From NCBI GenBank assembly GCA_016223165.1, contig JACRPO010000008.1, positions 186,001 through 250,000 of the forward strand: a stretch of DNA of 64,000 nt, read 5' to 3'. The translations under genes were made by a program, and so were the position numbers. Under the pieces are notes generated by a model, which saw only the letters and a list, made by a program, of their open reading frames with translations, ran no database searches and was not told where the DNA came from. The stretch is from Burkholderiales bacterium (lineage in GTDB: Bacteria; Pseudomonadota; Gammaproteobacteria; Burkholderiales; Burkholderiaceae_C). Shown here one piece after another: positions 30,621 to 37,329 of the stretch; the first letter of the stretch is position 1, and each line of letters opens with the position of its first letter.

Positions 30621-30766
30621 CATGGTCGGCTTCAACCGGCCTGCGCCTCGGCGCAGGCCAGCGATCAATGGATCGCACCACCGTGTTGCGGTGGCCGCTC
30701 TTTAACAAGTTGCCGCAAGGCAGCCTCGGGACCCTGAATCAGGCCGACGGCATGCCTTGCACCTTT
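30621..30766 (+). other. Spacer ahead of the tRNA-like array
   Basis: No gene. A perfect hairpin CCACCG-TGTTG-CGGTGG (around 30679-30695) is followed by CTCTTTAACAA, which resembles the boxA-like leader of ribosomal RNA operons. This could aid read-through of untranslated RNA. Confidence 0.3.
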
Positions 30767-30841
30767 GCGGATGTAGCTCAACAGGCAGAGCTCGGCCACG
30801 CCATGGCCAGGACGCGAGTTCGACCCTCGCCATTCGCTCCA
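30767..30841 (+). tRNA. tRNA-Gly(GCC)-like, non-canonical
   Basis: A full 75-base cloverleaf with encoded CCA: acceptor GCGGATG / CATTCGC, D-stem GCTC/GAGC, perfect T-arm with TTCGACC loop. The anticodon loop reads ACGCCAT, giving GCC with C at position 33 where U is nearly universal. The anticodon stem has a C-A mismatch at its base. First member of the array. Confidence 0.65.
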
Positions 30842-31021
30842 CTCCGGGTGTGTCCTTGCACTCCGCGGCCACGCGACATGGTGTTGGTGGTGCGGGATGT
30901 GCGCGGTCCTTGGCCAGACCACGTGCAGCGAGACACCACGTCCGACGGGACGCTCGCGCTTGGGCACAGCCGAAGTGGAATCAATGGCCTCGTCGCCCAG
31001 CGGGCCGACGGCGCCACATGT

Positions 31022-31096
31022 GTCGCGTTCGTCTAGCGGAGAGGGTACCGGGCCTTCAACCCGGGGACGCGGGTTCGAGCCCCGCACGCGATACCA
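31022..31096 (+). tRNA. tRNA-Glu(TTC)-like, non-canonical
   Basis: A 75-base cloverleaf with CCA. Acceptor GTCGCGT / ACGCGAT has one G-T pair. Perfect anticodon stem CCGGG/CCCGG holds loop CCTTCAA, giving TTC with C33 instead of U33. T-loop TTCGAGC. The preceding 180 bases hold only weak hairpins. Confidence 0.7.
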
Positions 31097-31228
31097 ACAC
31101 AACGGAACCCTCGTCGCACCTGCGCCCGGAGGGTGGAAATCGGCCGCAACGATTGGGCGGCGCCGGAACCCGTGACCGGATGGTTTTCGTCGAGGGATTG
31201 CAGCCCTCGCTCGGCATCGGCAACCAGA

Positions 31229-31308
31229 ACCTCGTTAGCTCAGTCGGAACCCAGAGCGCCGGTTCGCGAGGCCGGAGGTCGCACGTTCGAATCGTGCACG
31301 AGGTCCCA
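31229..31308 (+). tRNA. tRNA-Arg(GCG)-like, non-canonical
   Basis: An 80-base cloverleaf with perfect acceptor ACCTCGT/ACGAGGT, a 12-base D-loop, T-stem GCACG/CGTGC with loop TTCGAAT, and encoded CCA. Anticodon stem CCGGT/GCCGG closes with a T-G pair on loop TCGCGAG, giving GCG with C33. Bacteria normally read CGN with ACG, so a GCG anticodon is itself unusual. Confidence 0.65.
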
Positions 31309-31316
31309 GTTCTCCT

Positions 31317-31392
31317 ATCGGTGTGGCGCAGTTGGCAGCGCGCGTGTTTCGGGAACACGAGGCCGCAGGTTCGAAACCTGCCACCGAGACCA
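31317..31392 (+). tRNA. tRNA-Pro(CGG)
   Basis: A 76-base cloverleaf with GTGGCGCAGTTGG D-region typical of tRNA-Pro, anticodon loop TTCGGGA (CGG, normal U33), T-loop TTCGAAA and CCA. The first acceptor pair is A-G rather than C-G, which would weaken recognition and processing. Confidence 0.8.
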
Positions 31393-31413
31393 ATCATCAG
31401 CGTGCGCTTGGGT

Positions 31414-31484
31414 GTGGCCGTAGCTCAATGGCAGAGCCGTGGGATGTGAACCCGCCGGTGCCGGTTCGATCCCGGCCGGCCACC
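31414..31484 (+). tRNA. tRNA-His(GTG)-like
   Basis: Cloverleaf with perfect acceptor GTGGCCG/CGGCCAC, anticodon loop ATGTGAA (GTG, U33 present), T-loop TTCGATC and discriminator C. The base before the acceptor is T, so the G-1 that bacterial histidyl-tRNA synthetase needs is not encoded. The 3' end reads CCCCA, one C more than a CCA tail. Confidence 0.75.
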
Positions 31485-31503
31485 CCCAAGCGCATGCGCC
31501 AAT

Positions 31504-31579
31504 GCGTCGCGAACTCGAGCGGCAGAGTACCGGGCTCTTAACCCGGTGTGTCAGGGTTCGAGCCCCTGGCGACGCACCA
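31504..31579 (+). tRNA. tRNA-Lys(CTT)
   Basis: A 76-base cloverleaf with perfect acceptor GCGTCGC/GCGACGC, anticodon stem CCGGG/CCCGG, loop CTCTTAA (CTT, U33), T-arm CAGGG/CCCTG, discriminator A and CCA. The most canonical of the set. Confidence 0.85.
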
Positions 31580-31586
31580 ACATCAA

Positions 31587-31671
31587 CCCCTCGTGGCGGA
31601 AATGGCAGACGCACCGGTCTCAGAAACCGGGGCCCGCGGGCATGTCCGTTCGACTCGGACCGAGGGGACCA
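31587..31671 (+). tRNA. tRNA-Leu(CAG)
   Basis: An 85-base class II tRNA: acceptor CCCCTCG/CGAGGGG, GGCGGAAATGGCAGACGC D-arm typical of Leu, anticodon loop CTCAGAA (CAG), long variable arm, T-loop TTCGACT, discriminator A and CCA. Confidence 0.85.
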
Positions 31672-31708
31672 AACGACCCGTTCCATCCAACCGCCGAGGA
31701 GGTGCGCC

Positions 31709-31917
31709 ATGAAACCGATCGACGAAGACGACGTGTGCTTTCGAGGTCACGAGCAAGCGACGCAAAGGCTTCCCGTCTGAAACCAAGGTCAAACGGGGCG
31801 ACCGCACCGTGTGCGGCACCAAGGAGCTGGCCGAGAAGCTCGGTCGCAACGACCCATGCCCGTGCGGCTCAGCGAGGTTGTTTCAAGCGCTGCTGCCTGC
31901 GCAGTGGCTGTTTTTGA
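31709..31917 (+). pseudogene. SEC-C motif small protein, broken by two frameshifts
   Basis: A very good ribosome site (GAGGAGG) precedes ATG 31709 and the start MKPIDEDDV. The original frame stops at 31780. A shift by one base near codon 9 continues as [19 protein letters not shown] and on to [10 protein letters not shown], the hallmark of the zinc-binding SEC-C motif. A second shift near 31880 is needed to read the expected FKRCC that completes the Cys/His set. Both shifts are in the same direction. It lies between two tRNA-like genes, in the same orientation. Decay is the simplest reading; sequencing error in homopolymers or programmed frameshifting are alternatives. SEC-C proteins often assist RNA- or protein-handling systems. 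Confidence 0.65.
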
Positions 31918-31957
31918 CGGCGTGAACCGACATCACTATCGACGTTGACCCAAGAGA

Positions 31958-32031
31958 CGCGGCGTAGTCGAGTGGCCTCGACACCAGGCTTTGAAGCTGG
32001 GACGTTGGTTCGTATCCAACCGCCGCTGCCA
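31958..32031 (+). tRNA. tRNA-Gln(TTG)-like
   Basis: A 74-base cloverleaf with acceptor CGCGGCG/CGCCGCT (first pair mismatched), D-stem GTCG/CGAC, anticodon stem CCAGG/GCTGG with a G-G mismatch next to loop CTTTGAA (TTG, U33), T-stem GTTGG/CCAAC with unusual loop TTCGTAT, discriminator G and CCA. Confidence 0.6.
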
Positions 32032-32065
32032 TCAATCAGCCCCTCAGGGGCTACCCGTTGTCGAT

Positions 32066-32080
32066 GCGTCCGTAGCTCAG
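32066..32080 (+). other. 5' fragment of a tRNA-like gene
   Basis: GCGTCCGTAGCTCAG is the start of a tRNA (acceptor 5' strand plus D-arm start), but the sequence then departs into a 170-base stretch of protein-like character with no matching 3' half at the right distance. It could be a truncated or interrupted tRNA gene. Confidence 0.4.
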
Positions 32081-32338
32081 CGCGTGTACCTGCCGTATGT
32101 GCCGAGCCGCTTCGAGGATTTCCTGCTCGAAGGCCGGCACATCCGCGCCGACGTGCACGCGTGGCTGGCCGCGCGCCTGCCGAAGGGATCGCGCCCGAGC
32201 CGAACCGCTCGAGGCGCTCGAGAGTCTGTCGTCGAAGGCAAACGCTGAAAGGCCAGGGGTTCGTGAACCCCGCCGGTGTGCGGCACCCGGACTCGTCCGT
32301 CGGTGCCGCACATGCCGCCTTGCCGGAAGCGACGGAAT

Positions 32339-32394
32339 GGTGATGCATCGGTTCGGCCCGCAAGGGCCCGGGTTCGACTCCCGGCTCACCGCCA
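32339..32394 (+). tRNA. D-arm-less minimal tRNA-like element
   Basis: The 3' half is tRNA-like: perfect T-arm CCGGG/CCCGG with TTCGACT loop, acceptor strand CTCACC, discriminator G and CCA. The only fitting 5' strand is GGTGAT, 56 bases in all, leaving room for one hairpin (GGCCC-GCAA-GGGCC) and no D-arm. Alternatively it is the remains of a deleted tRNA. Confidence 0.45.
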
Positions 32395-32396
32395 TC

Positions 32397-32469
32397 GTTG
32401 GCTAGCTCAGTGGAAGAGCAGCGCGCTCGAAACGCGTCGGTCGCGGGTTCGACTCCCGCTCCAACTCCA
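32397..32469 (+). tRNA. tRNA-Ser(CGA)-like without long variable arm
   Basis: Cloverleaf with D-region TAGCTCAGTGGAAGAGC, anticodon stem GCGCG/CGCGT, loop CTCGAAA (CGA), T-stem GCGGG/CCCGC and CCA. The acceptor has only five Watson-Crick pairs plus a mismatch. The variable loop is five bases, whereas real tRNA-Ser has a long arm that its synthetase reads. It starts only 2 bases after the previous element. Confidence 0.55.
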
Positions 32470-32716
32470 AGAGACCGGTCGAAAGACCACCGCCGGACGT
32501 GGGCCGAAGGCCTCGTCGCCGCAAGGCGCGGGGCCCGAGGCCCATCAGCGGCGGTTGCCGGCGCCGGACAAGCGGGGTTCGCGTCCGCGGCCAGCCGAAG
32601 CGGCAGCACTGCCGCCATGGCGCACCGTGGCACCCGGGCCCAGGCACCCGTCGTCCGCCGCCGCTGCTGTAACGGCACCCCATTTCAACGCACGCTTCGA
32701 AGACAAGGAGAACACC
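32470..32716 (+). other. Structured RNA segment between array and slipin gene
   Basis: Successive small hairpins: GGTC-GAAA-GACC (32477-32488), GGCC-GAA-GGCC (32502-32512) and CGCC-GCAA-GGCG (32517-32528). Two close with GNRA tetraloops, a sign of selected RNA structure. The rest to 32700 is GC-rich with no gene. The ribosome site AAGGAG for the next gene is at the end. Confidence 0.45.
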
Positions 32717-33862
32717 ATGAAGATCAAGCGTGTCACCGTGAAGAAGAACGAGCGCGGCCTGCTGCTGCGCAACGGCGATTTCGAGCGCGTGCTGCAGCCG
32801 GGCACGCATTGGCTGTTCGCGGGCCTGGACACCGTGGCTGTCGAGATCCACGCGCTGGAGCGCCCGGCCTTCGTGCACGAGCTCGTCGACTATCTGTTGG
32901 CCAAGGAGCCGGCGCTGGTGGCGGCCGAGTTCGTGCGCGTCGAGCTGGGCGAGAACGAGGTCGGCCTGCGCAGTGAGAACGGCGTGCTGGTCGAAGTGCT
33001 GGCGCCGGGCACCCGGGGCCTTTACTGGAAGGGCCTCGTCGACGTGCAAGTCGAGGTGGTCGCCCTCGACGGCCCTGCGGCCTCGGCCGAGGTGCCGGCA
33101 GCGACCGCGGCGCGCCTCGTGCAGACGCAGCTGCGCCAGCGCGCGGTGGCGGGCCTGGCCGGTGTGCTGCAGGTGCAGGTGCCCGAGCACGGTGCCGGCC
33201 TGCTGTGGGTCGACGGCAAGGTCGAACGGCTGCTGGCGCCGGGCTCGCACGCGTTCTGGAAGTTCGGCCGCAACGTGTCGGTGGAACTGGTGGACCTGCG
33301 GCTGCAGGCGCTGGAAGTCTCGGGCCAGGAGATCCTGACCCGCGACAAGGTGGCACTGCGCCTGAACCTCTCGGCCACCTGGCGCTACACCGACGTGCTG
33401 CAGGCCTACAAGGCGCTGGCGAAGCCGGCCGACCACCTGTACCGCGAGCTGCAGTTCGGCCTGCGCGCGGCGGTGGGCACGCGCTCGCTCGACGAGCTGC
33501 TGGAGAACAAGTCGGTCATCGACGAGGTCGTGACCGCCCAGGTCACCGCGAAGCTGGCCGGCTACGGCCTGCAGCTCGAGGGCGTGGGCGTCAAGGACAT
33601 CGTGCTGCCGGGCGAGATGAAGACCATCCTCGCCCAGGTGGTGGAGGCCGGCAAGGCCGCGGAGGCCAACGTGATCCGCCGGCGCGAAGAGACGGCCGCG
33701 ACGCGCTCGCTGCTCAACACCGCGAAGGTGATGGAGGACAACCCCGTCGCCCTGCGCCTGAAGGAGCTGGAGACGCTGGAACGCGTCGCCGAACGCATCG
33801 ACAAGATCAGCGTGTTCGGTGGCCTGGACCAGGTGCTCGACGGCCTCGTCAAGCTGCGGTAA
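32717..33862 (+). CDS. SPFH/band-7 slipin-like protein
   Basis: A 381-residue protein lacking the usual N-terminal membrane anchor. The N-terminal 140 residues are a beta-rich domain with two similar halves (NERGLLLRNGDFERVLQPGT and a later HGAGLLWVDGKVERLLAPGS). The SPFH core follows (about 175-300; LTRDKVALRLNLSATWRY), then a helical coil rich in Glu/Ala ending with a short hydrophobic tail. Slipin-family proteins form oligomers. ATG 32717 is set by AAGGAG and the loss of similarity upstream. It lies downstream of the tRNA-like array and 107 bp before rtcB. Slipin-like genes next to rtcB are known in other bacteria, so a shared RNA-repair role is likely. Confidence 0.88.
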   Translation: MKIKRVTVKKNERGLLLRNGDFERVLQPGTHWLFAGLDTVAVEIHALERPAFVHELVDYLLAKEPALVAAEFVRVELGENEVGLRSENGVLVEVLAPGTRGLYWKGLVDVQVEVVALDGPAASAEVPAATAARLVQTQLRQRAVAGLAGVLQVQVPEHGAGLLWVDGKVERLLAPGSHAFWKFGRNVSVELVDLRLQALEVSGQEILTRDKVALRLNLSATWRYTDVLQAYKALAKPADHLYRELQFGLRAAVGTRSLDELLENKSVIDEVVTAQVTAKLAGYGLQLEGVGVKDIVLPGEMKTILAQVVEAGKAAEANVIRRREETAATRSLLNTAKVMEDNPVALRLKELETLERVAERIDKISVFGGLDQVLDGLVKLR

Positions 33863-33880
33863 ACGGGTCTGTCGCAACAT

Positions 33881-33935
33881 GGCACCGTCGGCTGTCGGCG
33901 GTGCCGCTGGGGGAGGCTGCATCGGCAGCCTCCCC
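33881..33935 (+). other. Two strong hairpins between slipin gene and rtcB
   Basis: GGCACCG/CGGTGCC (33881-33905) and an 11-bp perfect stem GGGGAGGCTGC-ATCG-GCAGCCTCCCC-like pair (33910-33935). There is no T-run, so they are more likely processing or stability elements than a terminator. Confidence 0.5.
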
Positions 33936-33969
33936 TGTGCCTGGACACCAGGACGATTGGAGAAACATC

Positions 33970-35187
33970 ATGGAAATCAACTACATCGAAGAGGAAGTGC
34001 CGGGTGGCGTGCCGCTGAAGATGTGGACGCGCGGCGTACCCGTCGAAGACGAAGCCAAGCGCCAGCTCACCAACGCGGCGCGTCTGCCCATCGTCTTCAG
34101 GCACATCGCGGCGATGCCCGACGTGCACTTCGGCATCGGTGCCACCGTCGGCTCGGTGATCCCGACCCTGAAGGCCATCATCCCGGCCGCGGTGGGCGTG
34201 GACATCGGCTGCGGCATGATCGCCTGCAAGACGACGCTGAAGGCCGAGGACCTGCCCGACAACCTGGGCCCGCTGCGCTCGGCGATCGAGCGCGCCGTGC
34301 CGCACGGCCGCTCGCCGGGCGCGCGCGACCCCGGCGCATGGCAGAAGGCCCCCGGTTCGGTGAACACCGCCTGGGCGCAGCTCGAGCCCGAATTCACCGA
34401 GCTCTGCCGCGACTACCCGAAACTCGCGAAGACCAACCACATCCAGCACCTGGGCACGCTCGGCAGCGGCAACCACTTCATCGAGGTCTGCCTCGACGAG
34501 GCGGGCCACGTGTGGTTCATGCTGCACTCGGGCTCGCGCGGCGTGGGCAACTTCATCGGCACGATGTTCATCGAGCTGGCCAAGCAGGACGCGATGCGCA
34601 ACAACGCGAACCTGCCCGACCGCGACCTCGCCTACTTCGAGGAAGGCAACCGCCATTTCGGCGACTACGTGCGCGCCGTGGGCTGGGCGCAGAAGTTCGC
34701 TGCCATCAACCGCGAGGTCATGATGAAGCGCGTGATCGAAGCCGCGAAGACGGTGATCCACAAGAACTTCCAGAGCCACATCGAGGCGGTGAACTGCCAC
34801 CACAACTACGTGCAGAAGGAGCACCACTTCGGCGAGGACGTCTACGTCACGCGCAAGGGCGCGGTGAGCGCGAAGGCCGGGCAGCTGGGCATCATCCCCG
34901 GCAGCATGGGCGCGCGCAGCTACATCGTGCGCGGCAAGGGCCATGCCGAGAGCTTCGAGAGCTGTTCGCACGGCGCCGGCCGCGTCATGAGCCGCGGCGA
35001 GGCCAAGCGCCGCTTCACGCTCGCCGACCACCGCGCCGCCACCGAGGGCGTCGAGTGCCGCAAGGACAAGGACGTCATCGACGAGACGCCCGCGGCCTAC
35101 AAGGACATCGACGCGGTGATGCAGGCGCAGCGCGACCTGGTCGAAGTCGTGCACACGCTCAAGCAGGTGGTGTGCGTGAAGGGCTGA
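33970..35187 (+). CDS. rtcB: RNA-splicing/repair ligase RtcB
   Basis: A 405-residue RtcB. It joins 2',3'-cyclic-phosphate or 3'-phosphate RNA ends to 5'-OH ends using GTP and manganese. Metal and guanylate residues are in place: Cys81 in GVDIGCGM, HFGIGA, GNHF-type LGSGNHFIEV, HSGSRG, and the guanylylated His334 in CSHGAGR (E. coli His337). It follows the slipin gene in the same direction with a GGAG site. No RtcA cyclase or RtcR activator is in the window. With a tRNA-like array upstream, the likely job is mending tRNAs cut by nucleases. Confidence 0.96.
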   Translation: MEINYIEEEVPGGVPLKMWTRGVPVEDEAKRQLTNAARLPIVFRHIAAMPDVHFGIGATVGSVIPTLKAIIPAAVGVDIGCGMIACKTTLKAEDLPDNLGPLRSAIERAVPHGRSPGARDPGAWQKAPGSVNTAWAQLEPEFTELCRDYPKLAKTNHIQHLGTLGSGNHFIEVCLDEAGHVWFMLHSGSRGVGNFIGTMFIELAKQDAMRNNANLPDRDLAYFEEGNRHFGDYVRAVGWAQKFAAINREVMMKRVIEAAKTVIHKNFQSHIEAVNCHHNYVQKEHHFGEDVYVTRKGAVSAKAGQLGIIPGSMGARSYIVRGKGHAESFESCSHGAGRVMSRGEAKRRFTLADHRAATEGVECRKDKDVIDETPAAYKDIDAVMQAQRDLVEVVHTLKQVVCVKG

Positions 35188-35243
35188 TACGGACTTGCGT
35201 TCAATGTCGGAGAGGCGAAAGCACAGGAGGATCGCGCGAAGCA

Positions 35244-35283
35244 CTTGCTCGTGCTCGTGCTTGTGCTTGTGCTTGTGCTCGCG
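35244..35283. repeat. Hexanucleotide tandem repeat
   Basis: Six or so copies of TGCTYG in tandem, in the gap between rtcB and the convergent livF. No gene is seen in 35188-35741; it holds this repeat, two palindromic repeats and a terminator. Confidence 0.8.
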
Positions 35284-35300
35284 CGCCGAAACCGTGGCGC

Positions 35301-35420
35301 GCCGAGGCCACCGGGTGGTCGGCTCTGCTCGTGTCCTCTTTCGGCCGCCCGGCTCGCAAGCTCGCAGGGCGCCCGAATGCCCCCTTGACCTCGCTGAGCC
35401 GACCACCCGGCGTCCTCGGC
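35301..35420. repeat. Palindromic repeat, copy B (arm type 1, reversed)
   Basis: Arms at 35301-35325 and 35396-35420 pair at 23 of 25 positions and share sequence with copy A (CCGGGTGGTCGGCTC). The core is the reverse complement of the copy A core. Confidence 0.85.
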
Positions 35421-35466
35421 GAGCACCGGCGTTTGCATGCGACGAGCGCGTGCCGCCGGTGGTGCC

Positions 35467-35589
35467 GGATCGGGCCGATGGGGTGCCCTGCGCAGCGAGG
35501 TAAAGGGGGCATCCGGGGGCCTGCGAGCTTGCGAGCCGGGCCGCCGGAAGAGGACACGAGCGAAGCAGGGTGCCCCGTCGGCACGATCC
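35467..35589. repeat. Palindromic repeat, copy C (arm type 2)
   Basis: The same core as copy A, in the same orientation, but with unrelated arms (35467-35491 and 35565-35589, about 21 of 25 pairing; they begin GGATCGGGCCGATGGGG). A linker rich in GCATG/CGACGAGCGCG joins it to copy B. Confidence 0.85.
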
Positions 35590-35689
35590 CGCCACCGCCC
35601 GTGAAGTGCGATCCTGATCAGGCAGTCTTCAGAATCGAATCGAATCGATCGATCGCGAAATCGTGTGACGCAAGCAAAGGAAGCCGTTC

Positions 35690-35723
35690 GGGGCGCTGAC
35701 GAGAGTCGGCGCCCCTTTTCTTT
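35690..35723 (+). terminator. Intrinsic terminator after the rtcB region
   Basis: Stem GGGGCGC-x-GAC closed by a GAGA tetraloop with its complement and followed by TTTTCTTT. It is placed between the convergent rtcB and livF units. Confidence 0.65.
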
Positions 35724-35741
35724 GTGCACGAGCGCCTGCGG

Positions 35742-36506
35742 TCACACGCCCAGGCAGGACGCGAGGGCGTCGCCGCCGCGCAGGGCGGCGGCCGGGCCCT
35801 GCAGCACGACGCGGCCTTTCTGCAGCACGACGAGCCGGTCGGCCTGCGCCGCCACGCGGCGATGGTCGCGGTCGACGATCAGCGTGGCGATGCCGTCGGC
35901 GCGGATGGTCTCGATGACGCGCCAGATCTCGGCCACGACCTGCGGCGCCAGGCCCTCGGTGGCTTCGTCGAGGATGACGAGCAGCGGGTGCGTCATCAGC
36001 GCACGGCCGATCGACAGCATCTGCTGCTCGCCGCCGGAGAGATGCGCGCCGAGGTGGCCGAGGCGCTCGGCGAGGCGCGGAAAGGTCGCGAGCACGCGCT
36101 CCATCGTCCAGTCGCGCCGGCCGTCGACGCCGGGGCGCGCCGCCATCACGAGGTTCTCGCGCGCCGTGAGGTTGGGGAAGATGCCGCGGCCTTCGGGCAC
36201 GTAGGCCACGCCCAGCCGCGCCACCGCGTGCGGCGAAGCGCGCGAGACATCGTGGCCGCGCACGGCGATGTGCCCGCGGCGCTCCCTCACATGACCGAGC
36301 AGCGTGCGGATCAGCGTGCTCTTGCCCATGCCGTTGCGGCCGAGCAGGCCGACGGTCTCGCCGCGGCCGACCTGCACCTCCACGCCGTGCAGCACCGGGC
36401 TCGAGCCGTACCACGCGTGCAGGGCGCGGGCCTCCAGCAGCAGGGGCGCCGTGGTCGCCGGCGGGTTCATGGTGCTGCTCATGGCGCTGTTCATGGCGCT
36501 GCTCAC
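35742..36506 (-). CDS. livF: Branched-chain-type ABC transporter ATP-binding protein LivF-like
   Basis: An ATPase of about 254 residues with Walker A GRNGMGKST, signature LSGGEQQM and Walker B LLVILDEATEGLAP, the LivF hallmark. The GTG start overlaps the livG stop as GTGA. The leader repeats an NSAM/SSTM unit, and ATG 36470 is an alternative. The His loop reads VDRDHR rather than VEHD, a mild oddity. Last gene of the long minus-strand catabolic unit; the importer probably takes up an aromatic acid. Confidence 0.9.
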   Translation of the reverse strand: MSSAMNSAMSSTMNPPATTAPLLLEARALHAWYGSSPVLHGVEVQVGRGETVGLLGRNGMGKSTLIRTLLGHVRERRGHIAVRGHDVSRASPHAVARLGVAYVPEGRGIFPNLTARENLVMAARPGVDGRRDWTMERVLATFPRLAERLGHLGAHLSGGEQQMLSIGRALMTHPLLVILDEATEGLAPQVVAEIWRVIETIRADGIATLIVDRDHRRVAAQADRLVVLQKGRVVLQGPAAALRGGDALASCLGV

Positions 36507-37270
36507 GGCGCGCCCTCCTCGGCACCGAGATAGGCCGCGCGCACGCCGGCGTGCGCGCGCACCTCGGCCGGCGTGCCGCAGGCGAGCACGCTGCCGTTGA
36601 CCATCACGGTGATGCGGTCGGCGATGCGGAACACCGCATCCATGTCGTGCTCGACGAGCGCGATCGCATGCGCCGGCCGCAGTTCGACCAGCAGCGCGAG
36701 CATGCGCTCGGTCTCCTCGGCGCCCATGCCGGCGAGCGGCTCGTCCAGCAGCAGCACGCTGGGGCTGCCGGCCAGGCACATGGCGATCTCGAGCTGGCGG
36801 CGCTGGCCGTGCGAGAGCGTGCCGGCGGTGCGCCCGAGCTCGCCGCCGAGCCCGGCGCGTGCGGCCGCGTCGCGCGCCGCCGCCGCGCTGCGCGGGCACC
36901 TCGACGCGTCGGACCACCAGTCCCAGGGCCGCTGCCAGCGCGCCTGCGCCGCCAGTCGGCAGTTCTCGAAGACGCTGAAGACCGGGTACACCGACGTGCG
37001 CTGGTAGCTGCGCCCGAGCCCGGCGCGGGCGCGGCGCGGCTGCGACCAGCCCGTCACGTCGCGGCCGTGCAGCTCGACGCGCCCGCCGCTGGCCGCGAGC
37101 TCGCCCGCCAGCACGTTGAGCAGCGTCGACTTGCCGGCGCCGTTGGTGCCGATGACGGCGTGCACGGTGCCGCGCCGCAACTCGAGCGAGACGCCGTCGA
37201 CGGCGAGCACGCCACCGAAGCGGCGCGTCACCTCGCGCGCACGCAGCAGCACGTCGCTGCCATCGCTCAT
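36503..37270 (-). CDS. livG: Branched-chain-type ABC transporter ATP-binding protein LivG-like
   Basis: A 255-residue ATPase: Walker A GTNGAGKST, the FENCRLAAQ region, signature LSHGQRRQLEIA, Walker B VLLLDEPLAGM and EHDMD switch, all as in LivG. ATG 37270 follows a stretch of repeated GTGAAYGCC codons, so GTG starts upstream are possible. Part of the livKHMGF set. Confidence 0.92.
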   Translation of the reverse strand: MSDGSDVLLRAREVTRRFGGVLAVDGVSLELRRGTVHAVIGTNGAGKSTLLNVLAGELAASGGRVELHGRDVTGWSQPRRARAGLGRSYQRTSVYPVFSVFENCRLAAQARWQRPWDWWSDASRCPRSAAAARDAAARAGLGGELGRTAGTLSHGQRRQLEIAMCLAGSPSVLLLDEPLAGMGAEETERMLALLVELRPAHAIALVEHDMDAVFRIADRITVMVNGSVLACGTPAEVRAHAGVRAAYLGAEEGAP

Positions 37271-37329
37271 GCCGTTCACGCCGTTCGCGACAGTCACGGC
37301 GTTCACGGCATTCACGGCTCTCACGGCAT

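Noticed and set aside
31022..31096. Reading the Glu-like RNA as a TCA (selenocysteine or suppressor) tRNA
   Set aside because: That needs a shifted anticodon stem with a G-G mismatch, while the TTC reading has a perfect five-pair stem; the cost is C33.
31130..31228. A further tRNA with a GAGGG-ATTGCAG-CCCTC anticodon-like arm
   Set aside because: No T-arm or acceptor stem can be formed at the right distance.
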